Assembly: GCF_035046505.1 (NCBI RefSeq)
Contig: NC_089824.1
Span: 48,463,774 to 48,527,773 of the forward strand
Origin: Tiliqua scincoides
Taxonomy: Eukaryota; Chordata; Lepidosauria; Squamata; Scincidae
Length of the DNA: 64,000 bases
Direction of reading: 5' to 3'
The position numbers and the translations under genes are program-made. The notes beneath the pieces were generated by a model that worked only from the letters and a program-made list of their open reading frames with translations, had not been told where the DNA came from and made no database searches. Shown piece by piece: positions 10,561 through 41,267 of this stretch (positions within the stretch are counted from its first letter, which is position 1; each line of letters starts with the position of its first letter).

Positions 10561-10834
10561 TAGTAACTGGTGATGGTGATGGTAGGTCAGATGCAATGCA
10601 GCTAACACCAGTAAGAGACTCAGGATGGATGAGAGGACTTTATTGAGCATGCAAAAAGCACATGCTGGAGCTCTGCCCACCAAGATGAGCTCTTACTACT
10701 GCTTGTTGAGTTGCATTGCTGGTCCTACTGCTAGGCGGCAGGGTCTGGAGGTCCTGAGTATTACCACCAGACACCACCTTAAGTACCACTAGTGGTACCA
10801 GTTCCACTGGTTAAGAAACACTGTGCTACACCAA
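10561..10834. repeat. Loop of the inverted repeat, with an hAT-like fragment
   Basis: Separates the two arms. Its right part (TACCACCAGACACCACC, then CCACTGGTTAAGAAACACTG) resembles the end of the hAT-like element at 39363-39938. The opposite terminus is not recognisable. Confidence 0.45.
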
Positions 10835-11017
10835 TGTCAGAGCTGATGCAGAAGTTATTGCTGATACTGAATCAGGCCAAAGGTTCATCTAGTCCAGCTT
10901 CCTGTATCTCACAGTGGCCCACTAGAAGCCTGAGGGATCCCACAAGATGATATCTTTCCTTTATCTTGTTGCCACTCCATTGCATCTGGCATTCAGAGAT
11001 AAAAGAAGCCACCACAC
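10835..11017 (-). repeat. CR1-like 3' tail joined to the tRNA-Ala pseudogene, right arm
   Basis: Reverse-orientation partner of 10376-10560. On the minus strand it reads GAATGCCAGATGCAATGGAG, then CTGGACTAGATGAACCTTTG and finally GTCAGAGCTGATGC-like sequence at the loop side. By eye the arms differ at roughly one base in six, so the duplication is not recent. Confidence 0.65.
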
Positions 11018-11072
11018 TGGAGAATGCAGGCATCAATCTAAGCGAGCACTCTGCCATTTGAGTTAATTCCCC
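11018..11072 (-). pseudogene. tRNA-Ala pseudogene with internal deletion (right arm)
   Basis: On the minus strand it begins GGGGAATTAACTCAAATGGC and ends GCATTCTCCA, as in the intact tRNA-Ala genes nearby. About 18 nt spanning the anticodon 3' half and variable arm are missing, a different deletion from the left-arm copy. Upstream sequence (11073-11195) is shared with 8341-8451. Confidence 0.75.
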
Positions 11073-11195
11073 TTCCTTGCCTACTATTCTTTCTCTCTAC
11101 CTCCTGCAAAGCATAGGATACAGATTATACTTTGAAGCCAATCACCGCATCCCAACCCCACTTCCAAAGCCTCTGCCAGCACCATTTACTTCTGG
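11073..11195 (-). repeat. Outer part of inverted duplication, right arm
   Basis: Reverse complement of 8341-8451 (shared block GTGATTGGCTTCAAAGTATA on the minus strand). It is contiguous with the tRNA-Ala pseudogene, which shows the original order of the duplicated unit. Confidence 0.55.
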
Positions 11196-11487
11196 TGGTA
11201 CTAATATTGAGACATGCTGATGTAGTATTTTGCTCCTGTTTGTAGTGTGCTCATCATCTGAAGGAGGTTTAGGGTATGGCGTATATTAACTCTTCCTGCC
11301 TGCATCCCTCCCTTGCTTCCACCCTGTTTGGAAGTTTTTATTTGTTTTAGTTGCACCAGCATTGAAAGAATGTCAGTGCAACATTGCACCAGCATCCTGT
11401 GTGTGTGTGTGAATACGTATACAGTATTCATGTCTGCACAGAATCTTTAAGACACTGCCAAACTCTTAGTTGTTTTTGTTGCAACTG

Positions 11488-11672
11488 TCAAAGGCTGCAA
11501 TCCTATCCACACTTCCCTGGGAGTAAGTCACATTGACTTTAATGGGACTTACTTCTGAGTAGACATGCATAGGATTGGGCTTAAAGTCTGCAATCCTATG
11601 CACATTTTCATGGGAGTAAGCCATATTGAAGGCACTTACTTCTGAGTAGACATGTATAGGATTGTACTCTAA
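11488..11672. repeat. Two tandem copies of the short palindromic MITE
   Basis: Two well-preserved fold-back units lie in direct tandem: GCAATCCTATCCACACTTCC to GACATGCATAGGATTG, then GCAATCCTATGCACATTTTC to GACATGTATAGGATTG. The halves of each unit pair over about 35 bp. These are the clearest examples of the family in the window. Confidence 0.65.
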
Positions 11673-12725
11673 CATGGCTACCTATCTGGAAGTTGAATGT
11701 GTGAGTGAGCAATTGGATATTGACCACTATAGTTGGAACCTGCTTATCATTGTGCATATCTCATTGTGCACAGCTCAGGACTGATGTGCAGTGCCAAGTG
11801 CTGCCTTACTTAATGATGTTCCTTGCACTCCCTGGAGAAACTCTAGCTCACCACTCTGCCACACTTCCTCTTCCACTCTGCCCCCCCTATTCCCTTTCCA
11901 ATTCAGGAGGTGGAAAGAGGAGCAGTGGAGAAGGGTAGTGGACAGAAGTGAGCATCCCCTGTTGATCTACTACCTGAGATGCAGATAAGATCTCCAGTTG
12001 GCCTTGTGGATGGGCCAATCAATATAATGTTCTCAGTTAAGTCGGTTCTTGCATTGGTATGTACCTTATCAAGTGCTGGATAATTAACAGATGAAAAATT
12101 GTTATAGACATACAGTATAATGATAAAATAGCACTACAATTTATGCGCTGTGAAAAAGTGACAGGAGGATGGATGGTACTGCTAAAATGCATAAGGATCT
12201 ACATTTAAGCAAAATGGCAGGTGCTCTGGGAAGCAGAAATTAGTAAACATCTGTATTTGCGGTTGACATCCTATTTTAATTCTCTAAAGTGTTTATTTTT
12301 TCCAGTCGGTCTCCAGATTTTGTAACCTTTTGATCTCTTTGAATCTTATCTGTATCTCTCATGGTTCTTCTGTACACCTGATTCATTTTCTTGATTGTAA
12401 TAATGGCATGTGATCTTACACAGCCTATAATAGTATTGAAATATTGTACACTTATTCTGCATTAGCCAGAAAGTACTGTACCTATTTTGGATGTTGAGAT
12501 CTGTAGCACTATGAAAAGTCCAGCAAAATGAAAATTATGTATTTTGCATCCAATTCCAGGGGGTCTAAGACCAGAAGTAGCAATTTAAAGATTTGCTGTG
12601 GATGCAAAGCATTAAACAACCATTTGTTCACTTCTATTTGGTGGAGCTGTTCAGACTGATTGTTGTGCAAGCATTTTCTGGAGTGACTCATCAAAGGCTG
12701 AACGGTGTCACTTACTGTTACGCAA
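11673..12725. other. Intergenic DNA, nothing recognised
   Basis: No gene, RNA or clear repeat seen in about 1 kb between the MITE pair and the first tRNA gene. Short open frames here are not conserved-looking. Confidence 0.5.
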
Positions 12726-12798
12726 GGGGAATTAGCTCAAATGGTAGAGCGCTCGCTTAGCATGCGAGAGGTAGCGGGATCGATGCCCGCATTCTCCA
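12726..12798 (+). tRNA. tRNA-Ala (AGC), gene 1 of 3
   Basis: A 73-nt cloverleaf. The acceptor stem GGGGAAT pairs with ATTCTCC and includes the G3:U70 wobble that is the identity element for alanyl-tRNA synthetase. The D arm is GCTCAAATGGTAGAGC, the anticodon arm CTCGCTTAGCATGCGAG has anticodon AGC, the T arm is GCGGGATCGATGCCCGC and the discriminator is A. A-box TAGCTCAAATGG and B-box GGATCGATGCC are near consensus. A Pol III terminator TTTT lies at 12815-12818. There is no intron, and CCA is not encoded, as expected in eukaryotes. Confidence 0.94.
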
Positions 12799-12814
12799 AA
12801 TACTGGAACTATGC

Positions 12815-12818
12815 TTTT
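12815..12818 (+). terminator. Pol III terminator of tRNA-Ala gene 1
   Basis: A TTTT run 17 nt after the discriminator base, within the usual distance for Pol III termination. Confidence 0.6.
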
Positions 12819-13171
12819 ATTTACAGCTGCTTGCTAACTCCTTTATTGAATAGCTGGCTAATTGTCCAGGCAGGATAATGGATATTTTAGAGATAGTCAC
12901 CTAATAGTGGGAAGTCAGCCTATGGTTTCAAAGAACACGCCTACGCAGGGAGTGGGAAAAGTGATGGGGGAGGGGAGGTGTGGCAGTCACGTATATATGC
13001 GTGCACACGAGAGTCAGACAGGAGAGAACTAAAGACCCAGGAAGGGTTATTGTTGAAAGTTTGTAGCTGGAGAGCGCAGCCCCTGGGACTGCCCAAATTC
13101 CTCGAATTATGCTTGCATATTTTTAAATGTAGCAATATAGCTCCATAGAGCTTACTTTTCAGACAGATTTG

Positions 13172-13257
13172 GGCTGCAATCCTAGCCACACTTTTTGAGA
13201 GTAAGCTCCATTGACTATAATGGGACTTACTTCTGAGTAGACAGGCATAGGTTGGGT
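13172..13257. repeat. Palindromic short MITE (CAATCCTAG variant)
   Basis: A single fold-back unit, GCAATCCTAGCCACAC to GACAGGCATAGGTTGGG, between tRNA genes 1 and 2. It contains the paired blocks AGTAAGCTCCATTGAC and AATGGGACTTACTTCTG. Confidence 0.6.
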
Positions 13258-13361
13258 TCCAAAGAAATGCGATATTGTATGCTAGTAAGAGTGTTTCTCC
13301 AGAAGGCTCATTTCCTGTAGTGACTTATTGAAAACTCTGGGCTGCAGAGCATTGTGGCAGA

Positions 13362-13434
13362 GGGGAATTAGCTCAAATGGTAGAGCGCTCGCTTAGCATG
13401 CGAGAGGTAGCGGGATCGATGCCCGCATTCTCCA
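13362..13434 (+). tRNA. tRNA-Ala (AGC), gene 2 of 3
   Basis: Identical in all 73 positions to gene 1, including G3:U70 and anticodon AGC. Its flanking sequence is unrelated to that of gene 1, so the identity reflects selection or gene conversion, not a very recent large duplication. A strong Pol III terminator (nine T) begins 6 nt downstream. Confidence 0.95.
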
Positions 13435-13439
13435 AGCTG

Positions 13440-13448
13440 TTTTTTTTT
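13440..13448 (+). terminator. Pol III terminator of tRNA-Ala gene 2
   Basis: A run of nine T six bases after the mature 3' end, the strongest of the three terminators. Confidence 0.8.
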
Positions 13449-14226
13449 CTTTTTGAATTTTTCACAGCCTTAAAGACAAAGCTACTTGGGGATGAGCTGC
13501 TCCGTAAGAGAAATTTGAGGAGGGGCTCGAAGACAGCTGCTCTACTTGGGAAGGCTTTTCGTATGCTGAACCAGAGGGATCCTACACAAAGCGAAATATG
13601 CACCGGGAAGGGAATCACCCGAAATGTTTCTTACTGGATGCTTGTACTGTAATTGCAATGACTTGCAATGACTTCCTCCCCCCAGCCACCTAAGTGTTTG
13701 GGGATTCGAAAGTCATTTGGTAGCTGCCCTTTGAGGCTTTTCTCCTGAAAGGCAGAATAGAAATCTTTTAGCTAAATAAATGTCACCAGTAGCTTCAAAT
13801 TCAGAGTGCTGGCTTTGCTTACCAGAAGCAAGAGGACAGATGCTTGCAGCTTTTTTTTTTTTTTTCTTCCCTTCCTGATGAAGAGACTGTTCTAAAGGAT
13901 GTCTTGATTTCTCTCTGATTCCAAGATACCACCACCGGGTCAGCTTAAAACCTATTTTGAAGGAAGCAGTCTTTTCAACAGAAAAAGATGGTCTCATTTT
14001 GTTACACAGGAGTTACTTTGATGTGGGAAATACCTGCCTTGCTGTGGTTTCAAAGAGGAGCTTGTTGCACTCTTAATGCTGCCTGTGTGAGATGATGGAA
14101 TTCCTAGCAAGCCCCTGACTCTTGCAGAGTGGTGAAAAGCTGAGTCAGCAGGAAACTGGGGAGGCAGTTGCTGGTATTTCATGACATGCATTTCTGTTCA
14201 CAGCCTCCACAAGCAATCCTACGGAA

Positions 14227-14299
14227 GGGGAATTAGCTCAAATGGTAGAGCGCTCGCTTAGCATGTGAGAGGTAGCGGGATCGATGCCCGCATTCTCCA
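14227..14299 (+). tRNA. tRNA-Ala (AGC), gene 3 of 3
   Basis: Same as genes 1 and 2 except for one C-to-T change in the 3' strand of the anticodon stem (GTGAG instead of GCGAG). The pair there becomes G:U, so folding is kept. G3:U70, AGC anticodon, A-box and B-box are intact, and TTTT follows at 14306-14309. It may be a slightly different isodecoder. All three genes share one strand and lie within 1.6 kb. Confidence 0.93.
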
Positions 14300-14305
14300 A
14301 TATGC

Positions 14306-14309
14306 TTTT
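14306..14309 (+). terminator. Pol III terminator of tRNA-Ala gene 3
   Basis: A TTTT run seven bases after the mature 3' end. Confidence 0.65.
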
Positions 14310-14336
14310 GTTCATCTGCATTAGGAAAACGTTTCA

Positions 14337-14494
14337 AGATGCAATCATTTCAGTGGTGTAGTAGCAATGCAGCTTCTGGAAAGGGAACAAATGTTCTCTT
14401 ATCTGAAGGAGGCGTCCATGTTTGCCCTCCACTGCAGCACTCGCCCTGTTGGCATGGCTGCATTGGCGCTGGAAAATTGGATAAGATTGGGCCC
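14337..14494. repeat. MITE fragment, family B
   Basis: The right end GCGCTGGAAAATTGGATAAG then ATTGGGCCC matches the terminal part of the family. The left end is degraded. Confidence 0.45.
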
Positions 14495-15660
14495 TATGTT
14501 GTTCTGTCAAAATCTCCATTATCTGAATGTAACATCCATGATCTGCATGTAACGCCGCATAGAAGAAACTAATAGGTACAAATTTATTCATCTTCGTTTC
14601 ATTGAATGAACACTCAGAACCAGTGTCTGATCCTATGTATTTTTACTACTCAGGTGCAAGTCACAGTGGTTCTTACTGCCCATTCAGTGTGTGTATGACT
14701 GAAGCTATGATTTTTTTAAATTTATAATTTTCCCTAAATCAGTTTTGCAAAGAAAGCCTGTCTGGCTGTAAACACAGATGTAGCTCCCTTTCCTCTTCAG
14801 CTCCCTGTACCTCCCCCCTGAAAATCAGGTCCAGGGGGTTGATGGACCCTCAAGAACAGGAGGACCAATGAAGTGAAAAGCGGTAGAATCAGTAAGGACA
14901 AGCAGTATTGTCATGGGGGGGGGGGGGGAATGGGGAAGAGACAGCCATGCATCGAATGTGCAGAATGCAGGTTTGGGGCAGAAGATACAGTTTTGTTAAT
15001 TCTCAGCAATTCTAAAATCAATCGTATTGTTTCTAATTCAGCTTCATTCAACTCGTTAGATATAATACTTTGTGGGCAAAAATATTTTGTCCTTATCAGA
15101 ATATAAATATTTGTAGATGTCAGTGATGTGCAGTAAAAAATAGGATGAGAGACGGAATTAAAGCCCTTTTATAATGAGCAGTTTAAAGCATGCTTTTCAG
15201 TTGCAAACAATTTACATAATCACAAACACAGACTTTTTTAAAAACCAAGAATCCAACTTGTTAAACCCTTTTGACTTTTAAAAAAGAATTAAAATATACA
15301 CATGAGCTAGCTGTACATGTTTTGTTTGTTTGTTTGAGAAATTTATATCCTGTCTTTCCCATGCCTAAGCAAATGCCCAAGATGGCTTACAAAGCTCCAT
15401 AATAAAAGTACGAAGTATCATAATGGTAAAGAAAAAAGATCAAAGTATTAAAAACATTAATTTTAACATTAAACAGTGAAACATAAAAACAAAAACAAAG
15501 GCGGACCCAACACACATTGTTGAGCCAGTGGGGGAACAAATAAGTCACAGCAGTATTTCAGAGGCACAGAGGGTCAATATCTCCTCAGCAACCAAATGCC
15601 AGACAAAATAGGTACATCAGGTATGTTTTGAGCTCTCGCTTGAAATGCCAGGAGGGAGGA
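14495..15660. other. Intergenic DNA, mostly unremarkable
   Basis: AT-rich, with a poly-G run near 14917 and an L2-like reverse tail around 15335-15400 (plus strand AATTTATATCCTGTCTTTCC). No gene seen. Confidence 0.45.
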
Positions 15661-15679
15661 GTACTGTAGATACTCACCT

Positions 15680-16729
15680 ATAAGATGATCTCACCAATAA
15701 GCAGCTGGTGTAATGCCAGGTTGCTCGGAAGGGGGTTAGGATCTGGCCTAGGTTGCCCAGGCTGGTCCCACTCCCCTCCTGGGCCCAGTTCACCCACTGG
15801 CCTGCATACCACCCACACTCCCTTTCGCAAACTTAGGGGGGTTTGGGGTGCTCAGAGTTCTTGGTTCTCGAACCCTAAAGCCCTCAAGGCCCCCCTGTTC
15901 AGTAGTAGTGCCACCACACTGTATGTGCCAGTGCCTCAGTCCAGGGACACTGAGACCCTCTAAGCTTAATTCCCTTGTAGGCACTGAGTGTTTTCTCCAA
16001 TTAAAGCTTCAGTCCTCAAGTTACTAGACCTCAATGAGCACTTGGTAGCTTGCTGAACAGCTAGGCAGGATTCTGAACCCTTGTCCCCAACAGACAATGA
16101 AACAGCTTAGTAAAAGATATTTTAGTTTATTAAGTACATAAGGTTACACACTCTACAATAAGGCAGCAAATGCTAGAAGCATAAACATCTAGGAAACATA
16201 TCAGCAATAAAATAATAAAGCTAGCTGGCTATCTCTATTAATCCCTATCTCTCACCTGGGTCAGCTTCTCTTGTAGATCTTTTAGCTGCAGGCTACCTGT
16301 GAGGCCAGATGCCCATGGTGGACAATTGGAGCTCATAAGTGTGCAGGATGTTGCACCTGAACACGCTGACCAAGAAGGAACACGCATACCCCTTGGGGCA
16401 CTCATTATTATACTTCTTATGCTAATAGTGCTGAGGTGACTTCATACTTATTTAGACTGTTCAATCAGAAACTTTTGAGGACAGAACCTTCTTAAAGTTG
16501 GCCTGGTTGCTAGCCCTCCTAGTTCTTACCCCTCCCAGCTGGAGATCCATAGCTGCATTCCATTCCGCTTGATCAGGCGCCTCTCCGGTCTACTAACATG
16601 TTAAACATTCCAAGTCATTGTAATTCTTGTTTATTTACTCACATTCTTGCAGCTGGGAACTGCTAGCAACTTCTCTGTTACTAACTTAGTTTGGTTCAGG
16701 CTTCTACTGCCAACCTAGGCCTAACATGT
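15680..16729 (-). mobile_element. Fossil LTR (endogenous retrovirus-type)
   Basis: On the minus strand the segment starts TGTTAGGCCTAGGTTGGCAG and has an AATAAA poly(A) signal in TACTTAATAAACTAAAATAT. About 25 bases later comes CATTGTCTGTTGGGGACAAG, typical of an R/U5 border region. No internal coding region is seen on either side, so it is probably a solo LTR. The family is not recognised. The right border (16729) is firmer than the left, which merges with other repeats. Confidence 0.55.
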
Positions 16730-16739
16730 ACATATTCAA

Positions 16740-16985
16740 GACACTCCCCGCCCCAAAACGTCCCCAATCCATCCTGCACCCACTCTCCCCAACCTCCCAT
16801 GCTGGCCTCCCCAAATTGGTGCGAACTTACCCCTGTCCAGCGGTGATCTGGCACAAAGAGACTGGTGCATGCCCTCAAGCCAGCCTCCTGAGTCGTCACA
16901 GATGTGCCTTATGACATGTTTGCGACACTCCTATGTTGGCGCAGGGGACTTGTGCCAGCCCAAAGAGTGCTCTAGATTGGATTCT
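16740..16985. repeat. Repeat fragment, larger family-B type
   Basis: Contains GACATGTTTGCGACACTCC, also seen in related form at about 59235 and 61635, and ends ATTGGATTCTTAG. C-rich interior. Probably a piece of the longer family-B elements. Confidence 0.35.
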
Positions 16986-17356
16986 TAGACTGTTTTATGC
17001 AAGTCAAAATCAGTTCAATGAGATTTGCTCCCAAAAATGGCTCATGAGAGGGAGATGCAGAGAATAATTTGTACCTGGGCCCAAAAAAGGGGCCCAGGAG
17101 CCCACAGATGGGGAAATTTCCTGCAAGCTTACTCTTTCCAATTGCACCTGGACTTGCTGCCAACATGTGATGCTGGGGGCACTATCTTGGGTGCGGTTGT
17201 TGTCACAAGCCATATGCATTGGGCTTAGGAATGTGTCAAATCTAGGAGGAAACCGTCTTGCTACAATAACTTTTTGGCTTGTGATCCACTTACCATGAAG
17301 GAGTGTATATGAGCTCAGGGACACAGGTAGACGTGTTCTTAAACAAGTCACTAAAT

Positions 17357-17543
17357 CATTGGTTCCCAAACCTTTGACAAGTGGCTCCCTTAAACTACTG
17401 GGCCATTGGCTGCAGCTCCCCATTAGGGCTACAATCCTATACATTGTAGAGAGTAGTGAATTTTTTATTGAGGATTCTGAGGCTCCCCTGGTGAGTTTCC
17501 ATAGCTCCCTGGGGAGCCATGGCTCACAGTTTGGGAACCAATG
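17357..17543. mobile_element. Short hAT-like MITE
   Basis: Terminal inverted repeats CATTGGTTCCCAAAC and GTTTGGGAACCAATG pair perfectly, flanked by an exact 8-bp target duplication CACTAAAT. At 187 bp it has no coding capacity. Confidence 0.88.
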
Positions 17544-17952
17544 CACTAAATAATAGGCAAGAAAATGTGTTAAGACTGAGCTACTAGTCAGATTTTTACC
17601 AATATCAGCACCACTGGCTGGAATCCAAAGTGCCTCACATGGTGGCTTTTTAGCCCCGTCTAGAGATGTAAAATTTCCAGATATTTTGAAGCTTGGAAAA
17701 AAGCCCATTTTTTTTCTAGTTTCCCCCCCCCCCCAAAATACAGACATTTTTAGAAAAATTGAAAAAAAATGCTACATTAGGATTTTTTTTTCTTTTCCAG
17801 ATTGAAAATAATTCTGTTACTTTAGGATCGTAAAATATAACTATAGACAATTTGAATTTGCATAAAATTATTACAACTAGCTTATTAAAAAATATAGCGT
17901 ATCCAAACAATTATTACGAACAGTATTTACTTTTTAAATAATATTTACAGGT

Positions 17953-18805
17953 GGAACCTATTTATCCACGTTACTTCCTTTCCATGACTCAATGTGATTA
18001 ACAAAAAACTCTTTGTGCGAAATTCCAGAGCTAAGTAAATACTCTGCAACCTGACACTTGGGGCTGGAAGGAAACTAAGGCAGCTGTTATCAATCCCCTC
18101 CACCTCCCTGAACTCCGCCCTCACCTTTGCCAGCTGCCCCAGTGGTGGGATGCTGCACCCCCCTTTCACAGGTAAGAGGCTGAGCTTTTAAGAGCCAGTC
18201 CTATGCATTTCTATGCATAGATGCCTGCAGCATCTCAGGGGGGTGGAATTTGGCACACTCCCTGGGTTTTTTAAAGCAACCCCCTCGGTACTCAGCCCTT
18301 GCCACCTTGTCCCCCCCTTCTTTCACAGGTGGGATGCTGAGCTTTTAAAAGTCCAGTCCCATTCCAGTCAATGGGGCTTACTCCCAGGAAAGTGTGGAGA
18401 GGATTGTAGCCTAAATCTCATGCTTTGCTTGCCGGGAAGTTTTGTGTTTGCTGGAGCAGGAAAGCCTGGGGGGGGAGGGGATTCAGCAAACACTCCCTGG
18501 GTTTTTTAAAGCAATCCCATTTCTACCATACCTGTCCCTGTGCGAGAGAACGCTTCACCTTGCTGTGTTCTGGTTAGAGGTTATCCGCTGGCCCCCCCTT
18601 CAGCCTCTTTGCTGGCTCAGGGGCTCCAAGAGTGCTACTGTTCTTTTACAAGGGAAACCTCTTCCATGGTTCCAGGCTATTTCCCTGCCTGTGTCAGGCA
18701 GAACCTTTTTGCAGTGTTTTGGGCTGCCTTGAAACAGAGCAAAAAGCCAGCGCAGCACAAATGAGGCAAAGGTGCGTGTGAGTTTCGGTTCCCCCCACTC
18801 CATTC
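17953..18805 (+). mobile_element. Pogo/Tigger-like MITE, copy 1 (right end missing)
   Basis: Starts CAGGTGGAACCTATTTATCC after TA, as in the complete copy at 31070-31637, and shares its whole interior (CACTCCCTGGGTTTTTTAAA, then AGCCTTTTTGCAGTGTTTTG-like blocks). The terminal GGATAAATAGG repeat is absent, so the copy stops near 18805. A half unit of the short palindromic MITE lies inside at about 18355-18415. Confidence 0.7.
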
Positions 18806-19459
18806 GACTATTTTGTACTCATGACAAAACAAAGTGAAAATGAGTCTTTAATTTTGACTAGATGTGTGTGTTGAGGGCCAGTCTCTAGGTGATCTGTGAG
18901 CAAGGGTGGCCTATGCTTCTGTGCTGTCCGAATGCTTCCTCTGCATGTGCACCCCCCCATGGATGGGGGATGGGTGGACAGATGAACAGGGAAGGGATCA
19001 CCTCTTCCCTTTTCTTATGAAGAGCATGACATGCAGCCTTCTTGCTCCATACTGCTTCTCTTTGAAATACATGAGCGCAGGAGATGCTGGTGCAGCGCAG
19101 ACCAGGGAAGCTACACACTGTGCTCTTCATAAGGGGAAGGAGGGAAAAGAGAAGGGTGGCAGACACTATATGGCAGACTATACCATTTCACCAGGGTGGC
19201 AGACTTTGTAAACAACAAGTAATCAGGGAGCGGTGATCTGGAGCCTTGGTAGCTCCTTTTCCCCTCTTCTGCTTCCAAAAGAGCTACAAAGAGAAGGGGC
19301 TGCCACCACTGCTGCAATCATCTTCTGACTTGCTCCAAGCAATTTTTCTTCTTTTTTCAATTTTTCCAGTTTTTTGAAAAAAAAATACCCAAAAAGACTT
19401 CAGGAAAAAAAAGTTTTCCAATTTTTCTGGGTTTTTTCTGAGCCTTCACATCTCTACCC

Positions 19460-20106
19460 AATCCCTCCAGCAGGAGCCTCTTGTGCTTCCCAGAAAGTCA
19501 TAGGACAGTGGCATTACATGAGGCACAAGCGACTATGACCATAAAATGATAATCAGCAACCAGCATTCCCCTGGGCACATGTGAATGGGTTTTTCTGAAG
19601 CTCCATCATCTAAAAGAAACATTTATTGTATGAAAGCATGCACCTTAATTTACAATTAGAAGTAAAAGAATTTTCATAATAGTATATTGACCAGAGAAAG
19701 CACTAAACAAAGAACATGTAATGTTTTTAAACCAGGGAGGACTGTTACATGCAAAATATAAATTGACAAATTGTTTTACAAATCAGGTTCATTATTTTAG
19801 ATTTTTAAAGTGTATGGCAAACTACATCAGTAATATTCAAAAGCATTATCTAACATGTGGAAATAGTGCTACAGCCAACATGCAATTCTTGAATTTGCAT
19901 TAATTTCAACCTGTTGTCCATAGAACTTTGAGAAAAAGTTGATTATAAAAATCTGTAAAAGTTGCATCATGCTAATAATTTACAGTGGTGATACTGATAG
20001 CCTAATGATGAATATTATTTCTCAGTTGCAAGGGTGTATTGAACTAAAGCGAAGTTATAGCAAGAAATAGGTTTTATAAATCCATTATTGTGAAGATAGG
20101 GTTGAT
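19460..20106 (-). other. MCM4: MCM4 3' UTR and downstream flank
   Basis: Sequence after the MCM4 stop codon on the minus strand. A poly(A) signal AATAAA (plus-strand TTTATT at 19622-19627) gives a 3' UTR of roughly 0.5 kb. This is the first canonical hexamer I noticed, but variant hexamers occur nearer the stop. No other feature. Confidence 0.45.
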
Positions 20107-40414
<20,308 letters not shown>

Positions 40415-41267
40415 GGCTCGGAGAAGCCTATGGCGGGGAGGCGAGAAGAGACAACAAGAGTCACGAAGCAGCCCCTCAGCGCGCGCTCCTCCCCCCGACA
40501 GACGTTAAGGTCCAGCGACTAACAGCCGCACGCGCGCTCCTGCGAATCCGCTTTCTCAGTGGACCCAAGAAGTCGATCCCGCTTCTTCTCGCAAGCAAAG
40601 ATCCCGCGCCAAAAAAGGCGTCATGTGACCTCAAGCTTCGCGGGCTTTCCCACCAATCGTTCCGTGGGAAATACCAACTCCGCCCAAGAGGGGAGTGTCG
40701 CCGTCATTCATGTTCACGTTTTGGGTCAAGGAAATGGAATCAAGTGGGTTTTTTCTGGCTAGTTTATTGCCACGACAAACACGGCTTCAAAGTGTCAAGG
40801 AAGCCGAACACGGCGTTTATTTGCCTTCAAGTACTTTTGCCTTAACCTGGGGACCCCCTGCGCTGAAAAAATGGCACCTCCCGAGTTGGCCTGAATTTCG
40901 CGGCAACTCGGAGGCGGAATAATCCATTATCGTGAGCGCGCGGGGGGGAGGCAGAGTGACTGAGGCTGCGCGCGGCTCTCGCAGGAGGAGCTCAGAGAAA
41001 CCGCTTCTCCCATAGGATGCTTGAAGGGAGATGATGCGAGAGGAAATTGTCCCGATTTTTAGCTGCAACCCCCACCTTTCTGTCCGCAATGGTTTCTCCC
41101 AACATGGCGCCGCCTCCCTTTCCTTTTGCCTCGCCGATCACGTAATTTCCCCCCCCCCCTTATAGCGCAGTTGCTTCCTTCCCCGAGAGCTTCTCTGTCC
41201 CTCCCCGCGGAGGCGCTCTTGGTTCAGTCCGCCGCCCGGCTGATCTCTGGGGGTCCGTGCGTCGGCC
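40415..41267. promoter_or_regulatory. Shared divergent MCM4/PRKDC promoter, CpG island
   Basis: 853 bp separate the two start codons, which face away from each other. CpG-rich. Near MCM4 there is an E2F-like site (minus strand TTTTGGCGCGGG, plus coordinates 40603-40614) and a CCAAT box at 40653-40657. A second E2F-like TTTCGCGG is at 40896-40903, inside a small palindrome (CCGAGTTG at 40881, CAACTCGG at 40904). Nearer PRKDC, AACATGGCGCCGCC at about 41100 resembles a YY1 site and ATCACGTAAT at about 41138 a CRE-like site. E2F control of MCM genes is well established; the sites here are motif readings only. Head-to-head MCM4/PRKDC arrangement is known in mammals. The CpG-rich zone extends into both first exons. 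Confidence 0.85.

Noticed and set aside
17010-17747. 245-codon minus-strand open frame in the intergenic region
   Set aside because: It spans a short hAT-like MITE and unrelated flanking DNA, has no recognisable domain, and no second coding exon or promoter supports it.
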